Of a stretch of 12,543 bases of DNA, positions 1 through 7,687 are shown in pieces. Position numbers and translations under genes: made by a program. Position 1 is the first letter of the stretch. The number at the start of each line of letters is the position of its first letter. The notes beneath the pieces are model-generated. The model ran no database searches, was not told the origin of the DNA, and saw nothing but the letters and a program-made list of their open reading frames with translations. Origin of the DNA: Bacteroidota bacterium (GTDB taxonomy: Bacteria > Bacteroidota > Bacteroidia > NS11-12g > UBA955). The stretch is from the NCBI GenBank assembly GCA_018969565.1, contig JAGWYC010000030.1, forward strand, positions 1-12,543, read 5' to 3'.

Positions 1-563
1 TTTAATTGTGTTCGGAACAGGGCGAATAGGCCATAGGCAATGCCTGCGCCGAAAAGTCCGCCGCACAGTACATCAAGCGGATAATGCACCCCCAGATAAA
101 CTCTGGAATAGGCCACCAGCCCTGCAATACCCAGCAGCAAGGCCGCCTTGCCTCTGCGATAGCCGAGCATCAGGATGCTGAGGGTATAAATGGCGAACAC
201 ATTGGCCGCATGGCTGGACACAAATCCATATTTGCTTCCCGCCGGTCCGTAGGGAAGCCGTGCATTTAGTTCCTGATTCAGGAAAGGACGTTCCCGCTTA
301 AACCCGGGCTTCATCAAGCGCGAACTGATGCTGTCGGCAAGGCCGAAGGCGCTCAGAACCAGCAGCAGCGGCAGCCAGCTCCGGCGTCCGTAACGGCGCA
401 CAAAGCAATATACCAGCCAGAAATACACCGGCAACCAGAACCAATGATGACTGGCCAGATACATGATCGGATCCAGCCAGGTCGCCGATAAATTCCGGTT
501 GATCCAGGTGAATAGGTGCGCATCGGCATGCTCCAGTCCCTCCGGGAAAAAGTGGCCACTCAT
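1..563 (-). CDS. PAP2-family (type 2 phosphatidic acid) phosphatase, 3' end cut by window edge
   Basis: Integral membrane phosphatase that probably removes phosphate from a lipid phosphate such as phosphatidate, phosphatidylglycerol phosphate or undecaprenyl pyrophosphate; the substrate cannot be told from sequence. The 187 codons visible carry all three PAP2 signature blocks: K85-x6-R92-P93 (KPGFKRERP), S116-S117-H118 (SSHAAN, the usual PSGH block with Ser replacing Pro and Gly) and S153-R154-x5-H160-x3-D164 (SRVYLGVHYPLD). Hydrophobic stretches near residues 42-55, 63-77, 121-134, 140-152 and 166-183 fit the several membrane spans of the family. The ATG at 563 overlaps the stop of the upstream methyltransferase gene as ATGA, so the two are probably co-transcribed and translationally coupled. 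Only the last residues are missing. Family assignment is firm; the physiological role is not. Confidence 0.9.
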   Translation of the reverse strand, partial: MSGHFFPEGLEHADAHLFTWINRNLSATWLDPIMYLASHHWFWLPVYFWLVYCFVRRYGRRSWLPLLLVLSAFGLADSISSRLMKPGFKRERPFLNQELNARLPYGPAGSKYGFVSSHAANVFAIYTLSILMLGYRRGKAALLLGIAGLVAYSRVYLGVHYPLDVLCGGLFGAGIAYGLFALFRTQL

Positions 564-1291
564 GGTTTACGGGATATGATGATGATACGCGGTGAACTTA
601 CTTCGGAATAAGGTTCCAGTTCCATATTGCCGAATACGGCTTCCACCGTGAATCCTGCTTTTTGGAGCAATTCCTTGAGTTTTTCTGCGGAATATACCTT
701 CACCTGCTCCCGGTAATCGTGCCGTTCTTCGGCATCCGTTACCTTTATTTCTTTGACAATGAAGGGCATCTTAAGGTATTTGTGGGTTTTGAATACAATA
801 TCATCCCGAGTAAGCGTTGCTGTTTCAGGAAGTTGCTTCAGCACAGGTCCTGCATTCAGGTAATCCTGAATAAACAGGCCACCCGGTTTCAGGGCGGTAA
901 TGGCCGCATGCAGGGTACTCAGGTCATCCTCCTCGCGGTCGGTATAGCCAAAACTGGTGAACAGGTTTACGGCCACATCAAACTGCTCCTGAGCAAAGGG
1001 AATGCGCATGTCATGCACATGAAATTCCAGAGAAGGCCCTGCATAAACAGAGGCCTGTTCGATGCTGTTCGGACTCAGGTCAATGCCGCAAACCTTCATG
1101 CCAAGTTGGGCCAGAACCCTGCTGTGTCTTCCCTTGCCGCAGGCCATGTCGAGCACCTTTGTTCCTTCGGGTATCTGAAGATGGCGAACCAGCAATTCCA
1201 GAAATGCCCGGGCTTCCGAATCATTGCGGTTCCGGTATAACAGGAAATAATATCGGGTATTGAACCATTCTTCGAACCAGGCCTGTGACAT
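560..1291 (-). CDS. Class I SAM-dependent methyltransferase
   Basis: A 243-residue Rossmann-fold methyltransferase, probably cytosolic, methylating an unknown small-molecule or other substrate. Motif I is VLDMACGKGRHS at residues 46-57 and the acidic end of strand 2 is GIDLSP with D71; a DMRIPF segment follows, then LKPGGLFIQDYL, the post-motif III strand typical of the family. I chose the ATG at 1291 because the protein then opens with MSQAWFEEWFNTRYY, the usual N-terminus of this Bacteroidota family as I know it. A TTG at 1339 would add 16 residues (total 259) and has GAGGA about 10 bases upstream, so it remains possible, but that TTG lies inside a TAnTTTG promoter-like box. It is the first gene of a two-gene unit with the PAP2 phosphatase and is divergent from the TonB receptor. 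Confidence 0.88.
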   Translation of the reverse strand: MSQAWFEEWFNTRYYFLLYRNRNDSEARAFLELLVRHLQIPEGTKVLDMACGKGRHSRVLAQLGMKVCGIDLSPNSIEQASVYAGPSLEFHVHDMRIPFAQEQFDVAVNLFTSFGYTDREEDDLSTLHAAITALKPGGLFIQDYLNAGPVLKQLPETATLTRDDIVFKTHKYLKMPFIVKEIKVTDAEERHDYREQVKVYSAEKLKELLQKAGFTVEAVFGNMELEPYSEVSSPRIIIISRKP

Positions 1292-1336
1292 CTGCGACAA
1301 ATTTCGGCAGATTTTCACAGCCTTTTCTTGTGTTAA

Positions 1337-1343
1337 CAAACTA
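1337..1343 (-). promoter_or_regulatory. Candidate -7 promoter box for the methyltransferase-phosphatase unit
   Basis: The minus strand reads TAGTTTG, one base shorter than the Bacteroidota -7 consensus TAnnTTTG. It lies 45 bases upstream of the chosen ATG at 1291. No clear -33 TTTG is seen, only a T-rich stretch. The same TAnTTTG form appears before the tryptophan dioxygenase and hutI genes. Confidence 0.35.
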
Positions 1344-1404
1344 TTAATTCCTCTTTAAGTAAAAGGTAAAAAAGGACATATTCAGGAAATATTGGCGTAA
1401 AAAT

Positions 1405-1415
1405 GAGGTTACCTC
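1405..1415. promoter_or_regulatory. Small perfect inverted repeat upstream of the TonB receptor
   Basis: GAGGT-T-ACCTC is a perfect 5+1+5 inverted repeat, 39 bp before the receptor start and inside the divergent promoter region. It could be an operator half-site pair or mRNA leader structure. At this length chance cannot be excluded. A nearby GAATTTTG at 1423-1430 is a one-mismatch version of the TAnnTTTG box but has no upstream TTTG at the right distance. Confidence 0.2.
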
Positions 1416-1454
1416 CCGCGGTGAATTTTGCAATGAAATATAGCCTGTTGATTC

Positions 1455-4262
1455 ATGAAAAAATTGTTTAACCTGATGTTCCTTATGGGCCTGTTGGTTT
1501 CGACCTCAGTGCTTCATGCTCAGGGCATTGTGCGCGGGGTTGTTCAGTCGGCCGACGGCAGAAACCTCCCCGAAGTGCTGGTGGAAGTGAAAGCCCTCAG
1601 CCTGAGCACTTCAACCGACGTAGATGGAAGATATCAGATTTCACTTCCGGCCGGAAAACACCTGATTCAGTTTTCAAAGAAAGACTTCAACGAAGAATCT
1701 GTAAATGTGGAGGTTGAAAACGGCGCCGAAGCATATCAGAACATGTCCATGACAACCAGCAAAACCATGGACGGTGTGGTTATCAGGGTGAAGCCTAAAG
1801 CCACGGCAACTACGGCGGTCGGTGCCATCCAAACCAAGAAAAACCTGATTCAGTTTGCCGAAGTGGTGAGCATGGAAGATATGAAAAAGGTGAACATCCG
1901 CACTACCGCTGATGCCTTGAAGCGTATCCCCGGCGCCACCATCATGGAAGGAAAATTTGCCAACATTCGCGGTATGTACGACCGCTATAATGCCGGCTAC
2001 CTGAACGGCGCGCCGCTGCCCAGCACGGAAAGCGACCGCAAAGCGTTCAGTTTCGACATCATTCCCGCCAACATGATTGATAATATTACCGTCATCAAGA
2101 GCGGCACTCCGGATATGATGGGTGATTTTGGCGGCGGCATCATCCGGATCGGAACCCGGAACATTCCTGAAAAACTGAGCCATAACCTGAGTATCGGGTT
2201 CCAGTTTAACTCCATCACCACGTTCAAAGACATACAGTCGTTTACCGTTCAGGGCAGTGAGTGGTTTGGCATCAGCGGGTCTTCCCGCAACATTCCGGCA
2301 CTGGATGGAAATCTGGCTTCCGTAAATCCTCAAAAAAATGCGGCGGAAAGTCGGAAATTCAACAACGACTGGAACCTGAACAAAGTAAATCCCATGCCCG
2401 GACCCAGGTTCAATTATACGGTGGGCATTCCGGTGAAATTGAAAGGCAAGAAAGAACTCGGTTTCATCGCAGGTATCAACTACGCCTTAACCAATCGCTA
2501 TTCCGATGGCGTGGTGAACAAGAATGATTTGAGTGACAACCGCCTTTATTCTTCTTACCAGGACAAGTTATACAGCTTTAATGTACAGAATGGCCTGTTG
2601 TTCAACACCTCCTTTAAGTTTAATAACCGCAATCGTATTGATTGGAAGAACCTGTATAACCTGAATTACGATGCGGCGAGTACCCTGAGAAATGGTGTGG
2701 CTGACGCTGATAATCAGTTGTATTCTGAAGCGTATGCAAACCAGATTACGGCCAACAAGTTGTACAGCACCCAGTTGCTGGGTTCGCACAGCATCGGCGA
2801 AAAGCAGACTACCGTGAACTGGATGCTCAACTATGGCAGCATCAAAAGAGATATACCCGATTATCGTATTGCGCAGTACGGCATTCAGGAAGGAACCCGT
2901 TTCCTGATTCTGAATGATTTCTTCAACAATGGTTCCGGTCGTTTCTTCAGCAATCTGGATGAAAAAACCATCAGTGGCAGCGTGGATGTGCAGCACAGCA
3001 TCACCACAGGTAAACTGGTAAATAACCTGAAGACCGGAGTGTTTGTACAACGCCGTAACCGCGATTTCAAAAGCCGCGAATTTGTGTATGGTCCCTTGGG
3101 CAAACAGGTGATTTCGACCAACCCGGTATGGGTGGACCTGGCACAGGATAAACTGCGTGACGATGGATTATTCCTGGTTGAAAAAACCAGCAGTGATGCC
3201 GATGAATACCGCGCAAGCAGCAGTCTGAACGCCGCTTATGCGATGGCCGAGCACCACTACCCGCTGTTTGTGGTGAACAAGAAGCCTTACATGCTGAAAT
3301 TCATCTACGGCCTGCGTGTAGAACAGTTCGAGCAGAAGTTGCAGAACGATTATTTCAATAAACTCGGAAGAGATTTGTCAAATCCGGGCAGAAATACCGA
3401 CCTGTTGCCTTCCGCCAACTTGATTGCACCGCTGGGAGTGCGCAGCAATCTGCGTGCAGCCTACTACAAAACAGTGAACAGGCCCGAAATGCGTGAGTTG
3501 GCACCATTCGCATTCTACAACTTCAACATCAACTCTGAGATTGTTGGTAATACCAAACTGAAGCGTGCCGAAATACAAAACTTCGATGTGCGTTACGAAG
3601 TATATCCCGGAGGCGAAAACATGATTTCCGTGGGTGCCTTCTACAAGAAAATCATCAACCCCATTGAATTTTCGCTGAACACTACCCAGGCATTGATTCG
3701 AACCTTTGAATATGCCAATGAAGACGTAGCTACCGTAGGCGGATTCGAGCTGGAGGCACGCAAAAAGATGGACTTCCTTGGAAAAGTATTCATGCCCGAT
3801 GTATTCAAACACATGACCCTTTATGCCAACCTGGCCATCATTCACTCACGTGTTGATTATGCGGGCATTGACGGGAAAACATACGCTCGTCAGTTGCAGG
3901 GCCAAAGTCCTTATGTGGCAAACATTTCCTTGTTCTATGAGCATCCGCAGACCGGAATTGTGTTCAATACCAGCTACAACAAACTGGGTTCCCGCATCGC
4001 ATACATTGGGGTGGATAAGAGTGTACAGCCTTTCGGCACCAATATTTACGAATACGGTCGCGGCGTCTGGGATATGCAGATTGGCAAGAACTTCAAGAAG
4101 AGCGGAACCATCCGCTGTACCCTCGGCGATTTGCTGGCCCAGAATGCAGTGTTTTACCAAGATCTGGACCAGAATAAGCGTTACGACAAATCAACTGACA
4201 ACACGCTGTTCAGCTTTACCTACGGAAGAACCATTACCCTGAGTTATAGCTTCACTTTCTAA
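1455..4262 (+). CDS. TonB-dependent outer membrane receptor with CarboxypepD_reg-like N-terminal domain
   Basis: Outer-membrane active transporter of 935 residues, energised through TonB-ExbBD; ligand unknown. A signal peptide covers residues 1-22 (ending SVLHA). A CarboxypepD_reg-like beta-sandwich follows at about 24-105, recognisable by GVVQSADGRNLPEVLVEV and STDVDGRYQISLPAGKH. The plug is at about 125-235, with TTADALKRIPGATI, NIRGMYDRYNAGYLNG and FDIIPANMIDNITVIKSG, closing in DFGGGIIRIGTRN. The rest is the beta-barrel, ending in TLSYSFTF with a C-terminal Phe, as expected for an outer-membrane protein. The plug wording around YLNGAPLPSTESDR resembles non-SusC TonB receptors rather than SusC. 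There is no STN signalling domain and no SusD neighbour. It starts at an ATG that directly opens the signal peptide, and it ends before a strong terminator. The downstream secreted beta-helix protein is a likely functional partner, by position only. Confidence 0.93.
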   Translation: MKKLFNLMFLMGLLVSTSVLHAQGIVRGVVQSADGRNLPEVLVEVKALSLSTSTDVDGRYQISLPAGKHLIQFSKKDFNEESVNVEVENGAEAYQNMSMTTSKTMDGVVIRVKPKATATTAVGAIQTKKNLIQFAEVVSMEDMKKVNIRTTADALKRIPGATIMEGKFANIRGMYDRYNAGYLNGAPLPSTESDRKAFSFDIIPANMIDNITVIKSGTPDMMGDFGGGIIRIGTRNIPEKLSHNLSIGFQFNSITTFKDIQSFTVQGSEWFGISGSSRNIPALDGNLASVNPQKNAAESRKFNNDWNLNKVNPMPGPRFNYTVGIPVKLKGKKELGFIAGINYALTNRYSDGVVNKNDLSDNRLYSSYQDKLYSFNVQNGLLFNTSFKFNNRNRIDWKNLYNLNYDAASTLRNGVADADNQLYSEAYANQITANKLYSTQLLGSHSIGEKQTTVNWMLNYGSIKRDIPDYRIAQYGIQEGTRFLILNDFFNNGSGRFFSNLDEKTISGSVDVQHSITTGKLVNNLKTGVFVQRRNRDFKSREFVYGPLGKQVISTNPVWVDLAQDKLRDDGLFLVEKTSSDADEYRASSSLNAAYAMAEHHYPLFVVNKKPYMLKFIYGLRVEQFEQKLQNDYFNKLGRDLSNPGRNTDLLPSANLIAPLGVRSNLRAAYYKTVNRPEMRELAPFAFYNFNINSEIVGNTKLKRAEIQNFDVRYEVYPGGENMISVGAFYKKIINPIEFSLNTTQALIRTFEYANEDVATVGGFELEARKKMDFLGKVFMPDVFKHMTLYANLAIIHSRVDYAGIDGKTYARQLQGQSPYVANISLFYEHPQTGIVFNTSYNKLGSRIAYIGVDKSVQPFGTNIYEYGRGVWDMQIGKNFKKSGTIRCTLGDLLAQNAVFYQDLDQNKRYDKSTDNTLFSFTYGRTITLSYSFTF

Positions 4263-4320
4263 GCTGAGCAGAAACGCACATACCTTCCTTGCCGGATGGT
4301 ATGGAAGTCAACAGGCAATC

Positions 4321-4351
4321 GAAACACGGCTCAGGCCGTGTTTCTTCTTTT
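4321..4351 (+). terminator. Rho-independent terminator after the TonB receptor
   Basis: A perfect 10-bp stem, GAAACACGGC and GCCGTGTTTC, with a TCAG tetraloop (4331-4334) is followed by TTCTTTT. It lies 58 bp after the receptor stop codon and separates the receptor transcript from the beta-helix gene. Confidence 0.85.
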
Positions 4352-4414
4352 ACGGGTATTAACCTGCGCTTAATGAAACAGTCATAAATCGGTTAAAGTG
4401 CAGGTGGAGTATTG

Positions 4415-4442
4415 CAACATAAAACCAAACAAACATCATCCG
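4415..4442 (+). promoter_or_regulatory. A-rich leader in front of the secreted beta-helix gene
   Basis: The bases just before the ATG at 4443 are A/C-rich (CATAAAACCAAACAAACATC) with no Shine-Dalgarno sequence. Such A-rich leaders are known from well-translated Bacteroidota genes. This supports the ATG at 4443 rather than the in-frame GTG at 4398. No convincing -7/-33 promoter pair was found between the terminator and this leader. Confidence 0.35.
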
Positions 4443-6245
4443 ATGAAAACAATGACTAAAGTAATGGCACTGGCTGCCATGATGTGCAGCTCAGCACTGG
4501 TTCAGGCGCAGTTCTTCACCCAGGTGGGCTACATGGGCGCCCTGGATACCGATCCTGCGAAAGACTGGACGGCCACAGGCTGGACCAATTTCAACCCTAA
4601 GGCAACCAATTACGCTGCGGTTACCGACACCGTAACCCTGAACGGTATAGATGGCGGTGCCAATGGCAAGAAAGTTATTACGGGTGCGCTAACCCTGGAT
4701 GCTTCCAAGGTTTATCTGCTGAAGGGCATTATTGTTGTGGCTGATGGCGCTACCCTGACCATCCCTGCCGGTACCCTGATTCGCGGTAAGGCAGATTTGA
4801 CCACTTCACCCAAAAACTATGCAACACTGGTTGTAGAGCGCGGTGGAAAGTTGATTGCCAACGGAACTGCCACCAAGCCGGTGGTGTTTACCAGTTGGAA
4901 AACAAGCGGTCGTGACCGCGGTGACTGGGGTGGAATTGTTATTTGCGGAAAAGCTCCGAATAACCAGGGCGCAGATGTTCAGATAGAAGGCTTTAACAAC
5001 GTGGCTTTCGACAATACACTTGCTAAATTCGGAGGCACGGTTTCCAACGACAACAGCGGCAGCCTGCAGTATGTGCGCATTGAGTTTGCGGGTCTGGCAT
5101 TCGAAGCCAACAAAGAAGTAAACAGCCTGACCCTGGGTTCTGTGGGCAGCGGCACGACCATCGACTATGTGCAGACTTCTTATGGTAACGACGATGCCTA
5201 TGAGTGGTTTGGTGGCAATGTGAGCGCTAAACACTTGATTTCTTATATCACTACCGACGACGACTTCGACACCGACTTCGGTTGGGGTGGTGCCGTTCAG
5301 TTCGCCATTGCCGTGCGTGATTCTTCGTACTTCGATCTGACCTGGAACGCGCCTACCGGCTCATCCACCAGTGAAACCTTTGAAAGCGACAACGATGCAG
5401 CCGGCTCAGGTAAACTGCCTTATACCCGCGGTGTGTTCAGCAATGTAACCTGCGTTGGTCCTGTTCCGATTGGAAGCTCCTGGTCTCAGTTTGGAAGCAC
5501 TAGCAAGGGCGCATTCCGCCGCGGTGCCCGTATTCGCCGCAACAGCCGACTCAGTGTAATCAATTCTATCTTCATGGGTTACCGTAACTTCCTGATGTAT
5601 GACGGCGACTCTTCTTTAAATGCTTCCGGTGTTCCCACCGCTACTTTCCCCAATACAGCCACCGGTATGTTGTTCCGCAACAACCTGATTGTCAATACCA
5701 ATGCAGCCTTTGCTCCTGCATCCTCCACCGCTAATGGCCTGGTGGAAGTAGCTACCGCGAACAGCGCACAGTTGACGCCCTTTGATACCTGGATTAAGGA
5801 CGCCACCAACGGCAATAAAATCAACCCGGTGGCTTATACCGCCGGTACTGTGTTGATTGATCCCAAGAACCCAGTAGCGCCCAACTTCCGTCCGGTGAGC
5901 GGTTCTCCTGCCATCGGTGGTACCAACTTTGACCTGAATCGTCTGGCTGAATTTGGTGTGCTGAACGCCGTGAAAACCATCAGCAGCGTAGAAGGCATCC
6001 GTGCATTCCCTAACCCCGCGCAAAACCAGATTACCCTGGAATTCACTGCTCAGGAATCTTTGAAGGCTGTTGCCTACATCAGCGATATTCAGGGCCGTGT
6101 TATTGCCAACCTGGGTCAGAAGAACATCACTGCAGGTTATCAGGAGCTTGTGTTCAGCACTTCAAGCCTGAACAACGGAGTGTATTTCCTGAATCTTGAA
6201 ACTGCTGCAGGCCGCATCAGTCAGCGTATCGCAGTTCAGAAATAA
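4443..6245 (+). CDS. Secreted right-handed beta-helix-like protein with T9SS type A sorting domain
   Basis: A 600-residue exported protein, probably displayed on the cell surface or released by the type IX secretion system. The signal peptide is residues 1-23 (MKTMTKVMALAAMMCSSALV then QAQ). The body, about 60-500, has spaced Gly/Val/Ile-rich short strands such as KVYLLKGIIVVADGATLTIP, TLVVERGGKLIANGTATKP and LQYVRIEFAGLAFEA, the look of a right-handed parallel beta-helix. An Asp-rich block, TTDDDFDTDFGWGG (D272, D273, D274, D276, D278), follows NDDAYEWFGG, and SDNDAAGSG comes later; calcium or other metal binding is possible. The last 80 or so residues (from about 518, GIRAFPNPAQN with P523-N524-P525) are a Por_Sec_tail T9SS sorting domain ending RIAVQK. 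No catalytic motif of a known polysaccharide lyase or hydrolase is evident. I know this body type as a common Bacteroidota family without an assigned role. It lies downstream of a TonB receptor. Confidence 0.88.
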   Translation: MKTMTKVMALAAMMCSSALVQAQFFTQVGYMGALDTDPAKDWTATGWTNFNPKATNYAAVTDTVTLNGIDGGANGKKVITGALTLDASKVYLLKGIIVVADGATLTIPAGTLIRGKADLTTSPKNYATLVVERGGKLIANGTATKPVVFTSWKTSGRDRGDWGGIVICGKAPNNQGADVQIEGFNNVAFDNTLAKFGGTVSNDNSGSLQYVRIEFAGLAFEANKEVNSLTLGSVGSGTTIDYVQTSYGNDDAYEWFGGNVSAKHLISYITTDDDFDTDFGWGGAVQFAIAVRDSSYFDLTWNAPTGSSTSETFESDNDAAGSGKLPYTRGVFSNVTCVGPVPIGSSWSQFGSTSKGAFRRGARIRRNSRLSVINSIFMGYRNFLMYDGDSSLNASGVPTATFPNTATGMLFRNNLIVNTNAAFAPASSTANGLVEVATANSAQLTPFDTWIKDATNGNKINPVAYTAGTVLIDPKNPVAPNFRPVSGSPAIGGTNFDLNRLAEFGVLNAVKTISSVEGIRAFPNPAQNQITLEFTAQESLKAVAYISDIQGRVIANLGQKNITAGYQELVFSTSSLNNGVYFLNLETAAGRISQRIAVQK

Positions 6246-6265
6246 AATTCATTCTTCATGGTTAG

Positions 6266-6296
6266 AAAAGGCCGCCTTCGGGCGGTCTTTTTTTTT
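6266..6296 (+). terminator. Rho-independent terminator after the beta-helix gene
   Basis: Stem GGCCGCC with GGCGGTC (one G-T wobble), loop TTCG, nine T residues directly after. An A-run before the stem pairs with the T-run, so it may also act on the opposite strand, although no minus-strand gene is nearby. Confidence 0.85.
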
Positions 6297-6354
6297 GATT
6301 AACTGACGTAACGAGTGTTGTCATTACTTTAAGTTGCTTTGAAATAAATTCAGA

Positions 6355-6378
6355 AGCAGGTGTAACCAATCCCCTGCT
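6355..6378. promoter_or_regulatory. Spaced inverted repeat upstream of the ECF sigma gene
   Basis: AGCAGG and CCTGCT are separated by 12 bases, 24-47 bp before the sigma factor ATG. TATTTCG at 6378-6384 is a one-mismatch TAnTTTG box overlapping the right arm. Either could belong to the promoter or an operator. The match is short and could be chance. Confidence 0.2.
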
Positions 6379-6401
6379 ATTTCGTTTTACAGCCGAATTC
6401 C

Positions 6402-6890
6402 ATGACGCAACAGGAGTACAATACATGTGTGGATCTCCACAGCAATGCCTTGTACCGATTCGCCATGAAACAGTTGCGCGACCGCGATGAATCTTCGGAA
6501 ATTGTGCAGATCAGTTTCGAAAAACTATGGCTAAAACACCGCGACGTGGATTTCCTGAAAGCAAAAAGCTACCTGTTTACCACTGCCTACCGCGCTATGA
6601 TGGACTTCTGGAGAAAAGCCAAACGCAGCACAGAACTCACCCCGGAATTGGAAAACCGCGATTTCGCCGGTGATTCATCCTACCGTGGTCTGAAGGAAAT
6701 TCTGGACCGCGCCCTGCAATCATTGCCCGAAATTCAGCGCAGTGTGCTTCTGCTCCGCGATTATGAGGGCTACAGCTATGAAGAAATAGGGGAGATGACC
6801 TCCCTGAATGAAAGCCAGGTGAAGGTGTACATCTTCAGGGCCAGGCAGAAAATGAAATCACTGATCGGATCACTGGAATCTGTTTTATAA
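6402..6890 (+). CDS. RNA polymerase ECF-type sigma factor
   Basis: A 162-residue alternative sigma factor that would redirect RNA polymerase to a small regulon. Region 2 spans about residues 9-75 (NALYRFAMKQLRDRDESSEI, then FEKLWLKH and AKSYLFTTAYRAMMDFWRK). Region 4 spans about 98-152 (RALQSLPEIQRSVLLLRDYE and the helix-turn-helix YSYEEIGEMTSLNESQVKVY). Region 3 is absent, as expected for the ECF class, and length is typical. The ATG at 6402 gives the expected N-terminus. Only 3 bp separate its stop from the next gene, which sits where the anti-sigma factor normally is. The signal and target promoters are unknown. ECF operons are often self-activated, but the sequence does not show this. Confidence 0.94.
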   Translation: MTQQEYNTCVDLHSNALYRFAMKQLRDRDESSEIVQISFEKLWLKHRDVDFLKAKSYLFTTAYRAMMDFWRKAKRSTELTPELENRDFAGDSSYRGLKEILDRALQSLPEIQRSVLLLRDYEGYSYEEIGEMTSLNESQVKVYIFRARQKMKSLIGSLESVL

Positions 6891-6893
6891 ACC

Positions 6894-7685
6894 ATGGAAG
6901 AAGAAATAGAACTCCGCATATTTGATTACCTGGAGGGTAATTTATCTGAGCCGGAGGCGGCAGAGGTGCTGCATCTGATAGAAACCAATGCGCAGTGGAG
7001 CCGGGCCTGTCGCCTGATGAAGCTCACCTACCTCAACCCGGAAACGCTGAGCGCCGGTGAGCAGGAGTTTCCACATAAAGAACGCCTGTATCGCCGGGAA
7101 CGCAGGCCGCGGGTGTTCAACCTGTATTATGGTGCCGCAGCGTCAGTAATGCTTTGCGGACTGGCGTACCTGCTGTGGAAACCGGCCGAAATCAGCTCCG
7201 TAAAGAAAACGGTGGCCTTGCAGGAACCTTTGGCAGAGGCTGTTCGGAAAGAAACTTCGGCCCCAGCGCAACAGGAAACCCGAAATCGGACGCAGGGCCG
7301 CAAAGAGCCTGAGGCAGCCCCGGTAAATACGGTGGGCAATTTTGCCGCAACGCTTCAACAAGAAGCGCAGTTATCTGAAAATCAAGATTCAGAAACGCAG
7401 CTCCCGATACTCTTGAATTCGCGGGTTGCGGGTGCTTTGCCAATGTTCGTTTATACGCCTTCATCCGCAGGGCAACTTCGCTTCATCAACGGTATCTATA
7501 TCCCCGTGCAACAAAGGCGTTCGCTGTTGCGCTACCGATTGCAGGAAGAAGGCCGCGAACTGTTGGCCTGGGTCAGCGAACCAAGAGTGATGCTCGTGCG
7601 CACCCGTCGTGAGGGCGCCCGCGACCGCATGGAACTGCGCCTGGAAACAAAGAAAATAGGCATCATCGCCACACTCACTGATTAA
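6894..7685 (+). CDS. Single-pass membrane protein, probable anti-sigma factor
   Basis: A 263-residue protein I call an anti-sigma factor from position and topology, not from a recognised domain. Residues 1-74 are cytoplasmic: an acidic start (MEEEIELRIFDYLEGNLSEP, resembling the opening of Bacteroidota anti-sigma domains) and then a basic RRERRPR at 68-73, which fits the positive-inside rule. One hydrophobic span lies at about 75-95 (LYYGAAASVMLCGLAYLLW). A low-complexity E/Q/A/T-rich linker at about 105-170 leads to a periplasmic C-terminal domain at about 170-263 with several short strands (FINGIYIPV, ELLAWVSEPRVMLV). There is no HxxxCxxC zinc motif, so it is not a ZAS-type anti-sigma. Its ATG is 3 bp after the sigma stop and 2 bp separate it from the following gene. 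The protein could relay a periplasmic or envelope signal to the sigma factor; this is inference. Confidence 0.8.
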   Translation: MEEEIELRIFDYLEGNLSEPEAAEVLHLIETNAQWSRACRLMKLTYLNPETLSAGEQEFPHKERLYRRERRPRVFNLYYGAAASVMLCGLAYLLWKPAEISSVKKTVALQEPLAEAVRKETSAPAQQETRNRTQGRKEPEAAPVNTVGNFAATLQQEAQLSENQDSETQLPILLNSRVAGALPMFVYTPSSAGQLRFINGIYIPVQQRRSLLRYRLQEEGRELLAWVSEPRVMLVRTRREGARDRMELRLETKKIGIIATLTD

Positions 7686-7687
7686 TC

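Noticed and set aside
662..1240. Plus-strand open frame of 192 codons over the methyltransferase gene
   Set aside because: The opposite strand encodes motif I and the other methyltransferase motifs; the plus-strand product has no domain.
1674..2333. Long open frame (219 codons) antisense to the TonB receptor
   Set aside because: It lies wholly inside a clear receptor gene, its product has no recognisable domain, and such antisense frames are common with this codon usage. The same applies to 2568-3050, 3378-3845 and 4806-5234 on the minus strand.
4279..4303. CATACC...GGTATG hairpin just after the TonB receptor
   Set aside because: Six-bp stem with a long loop and no T-run; the perfect hairpin at 4321-4344 explains termination better.
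1455..6245. SusC/SusD-type glycan utilisation locus
   Set aside because: There is no SusD-like lipoprotein, no glycoside hydrolase or lyase motif, and the receptor plug does not look like SusC.
1455..7685. FecIRA-type surface signalling between the TonB receptor and the sigma/anti-sigma pair
   Set aside because: The receptor has a CarboxypepD_reg-like domain, not an STN signalling domain, and is separated from the sigma operon by another gene and two terminators.
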